6,379 bases of DNA from an uncultured Clostridia bacterium. GTDB lineage: Bacteria > Bacillota_A > Clostridia > Oscillospirales > Oscillospiraceae. The notes beneath the pieces were generated by a model. That model did not search any database. It worked only from the letters and a program-made list of their open reading frames with translations, and was not told where the DNA came from. The number at the start of each line of letters is the position of its first letter. Position 1 is the stretch's first letter. The translations under genes and the position numbers were made by a program. The stretch is taken from contig CASEPH010000116.1 in the NCBI GenBank assembly GCA_949289625.1, positions 1 through 6,379 of the forward strand, written 5' to 3'. This document shows, piece after piece, positions 6,214-6,379 of the stretch.

Positions 6214-6232
6214 TGGGTCACGGTTTGGGTCA
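6214..6232. repeat. Arm-type-like TGGGTCA pair, right side
   Basis: TGGGTCA occurs at 6214-6220 and again at 6226-6232, 12 bp apart. The arrangement GGGTCA-CGGTTT-GGGTCA closely matches the left-side GGGTCA-GGTTTT-GGGTCG (167-184), with the same spacing and orientation. It lies about 100 bp from the tRNA core, as arm sites of tyrosine integrases often do. The function is inferred. Confidence 0.5.
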
Positions 6233-6289
6233 ACTGCAAATTTTGCAAAACCGCATAATTTCTCTGGAAACCTTTTGGGACAAAAAGTA

Positions 6290-6329
6290 AAGAAAAACCG
6301 TCTGATTTCTTGCGAAATCAGACGGTTTT
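6290..6329 (-). terminator. Strong bidirectional terminator of the tRNA
   Basis: CCGTCTGATTTC (6298-6309) and GAAATCAGACGG (6314-6325) form a 12-bp perfect stem with a 4-base loop, extended by A-T pairs on both sides. On the minus strand it follows the tRNA CCA within a few bases and ends in TTTTTCTTT. On the plus strand it ends in TTTT. The minus-strand use, ending the tRNA transcript, is the likelier role. Confidence 0.85.
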
Positions 6330-6379
6330 GTGGTTGCGGGGGCTGGACTTGAACCAACGACCTCCGGGTTATGAGCTGC
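6326..6379. repeat. Right copy of 54-bp terminal direct repeat (att-like)
   Basis: Identical over all 54 bases to 1-54, including the last four bases (CTGC) that lie outside the tRNA match. It sits on the integrase side of the region. Whether it is a second genomic copy (attL/attR pair) or the same site seen twice (circular overlap) cannot be decided from the window. Confidence 0.85.
6331..6375 (-). tRNA. 3' half of tRNA-fMet(CAT), right copy, running to the window edge
   Basis: Same sequence as the left fragment: anticodon loop CTCATAA, T-arm, acceptor 3' strand and encoded CCA, with the tRNA terminator directly downstream on the minus strand. If the host tRNA gene is intact it would continue past 6379. 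However, the final four bases read GCAG before the loop on the minus strand, where an initiator tRNA should have GGG-type stem bases. This copy too is probably not the 5'-complete gene. Confidence 0.7.

Noticed and set aside
1..6379. CRISPR array, rRNA or plasmid replication origin
   Set aside because: No regularly spaced repeats, no rRNA sequence, and no Rep gene or iteron cluster were seen on either strand.

Overview
The window reads as chromosomal or mobile-element DNA from a gut-type Clostridium relative (Clostridia, most likely Oscillospiraceae-like). The support is strong AGGAGG ribosome binding sites, TTGnnn/TATAAT promoters, a zinc-ribbon Ser/Thr kinase with a glycine linker and leucine-rich sensor of a kind common in that group, and an encoded CCA end on an initiator-type tRNA sequence. 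The taxonomic call is an inference; nothing here fixes a species.

Layout. Both ends carry the same 54 bases (1-54 and 6326-6379), which contain the 3' half of a tRNA-fMet(CAT) gene on the minus strand. Inside the left copy lies a gene-poor stretch (55-560) with repeats that resemble integrase arm sites. Next comes a gntR-type regulator gene (563-1276) with its own promoter and a strong terminator. After it is a promoter whose -10 box lies in a perfect 35-bp palindrome (1411-1445), a 157-base leader with a possible 18-codon upstream ORF, and a two-gene operon: a sodium:solute symporter (1598-3013) and an octopine/nopaline-type dehydrogenase (3091-4209). On the minus strand (5614 down to about 4525) is a decayed Ser/Thr protein kinase gene. 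It has lost its N-lobe by an out-of-frame internal deletion and lost the end of its leucine-rich sensor. A GC-rich stretch without a convincing gene (about 5690-6055) leads into the last 26 codons of a tyrosine integrase, including the catalytic tyrosine, then its terminator, a second pair of arm-like repeats, the tRNA terminator and the second tRNA copy.

How it fits together. The intact part is a regulated uptake-and-dehydrogenase cassette: the FadR-type regulator probably senses a small carboxylate-like ligand, the symporter imports a solute, and the dehydrogenase oxidises or forms an opine-like N-(carboxyalkyl)amino acid. Around it are the remains of an integrative element: att-like direct repeats at a tRNA 3' end, paired arm-type repeats on both sides, and an integrase reduced to its C-terminus. 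The window starts and stops exactly at the repeat edges. It is therefore either a circular molecule opened at its attachment site, or a de Bruijn contig lying between two att repeats. The sequence alone cannot decide between these.
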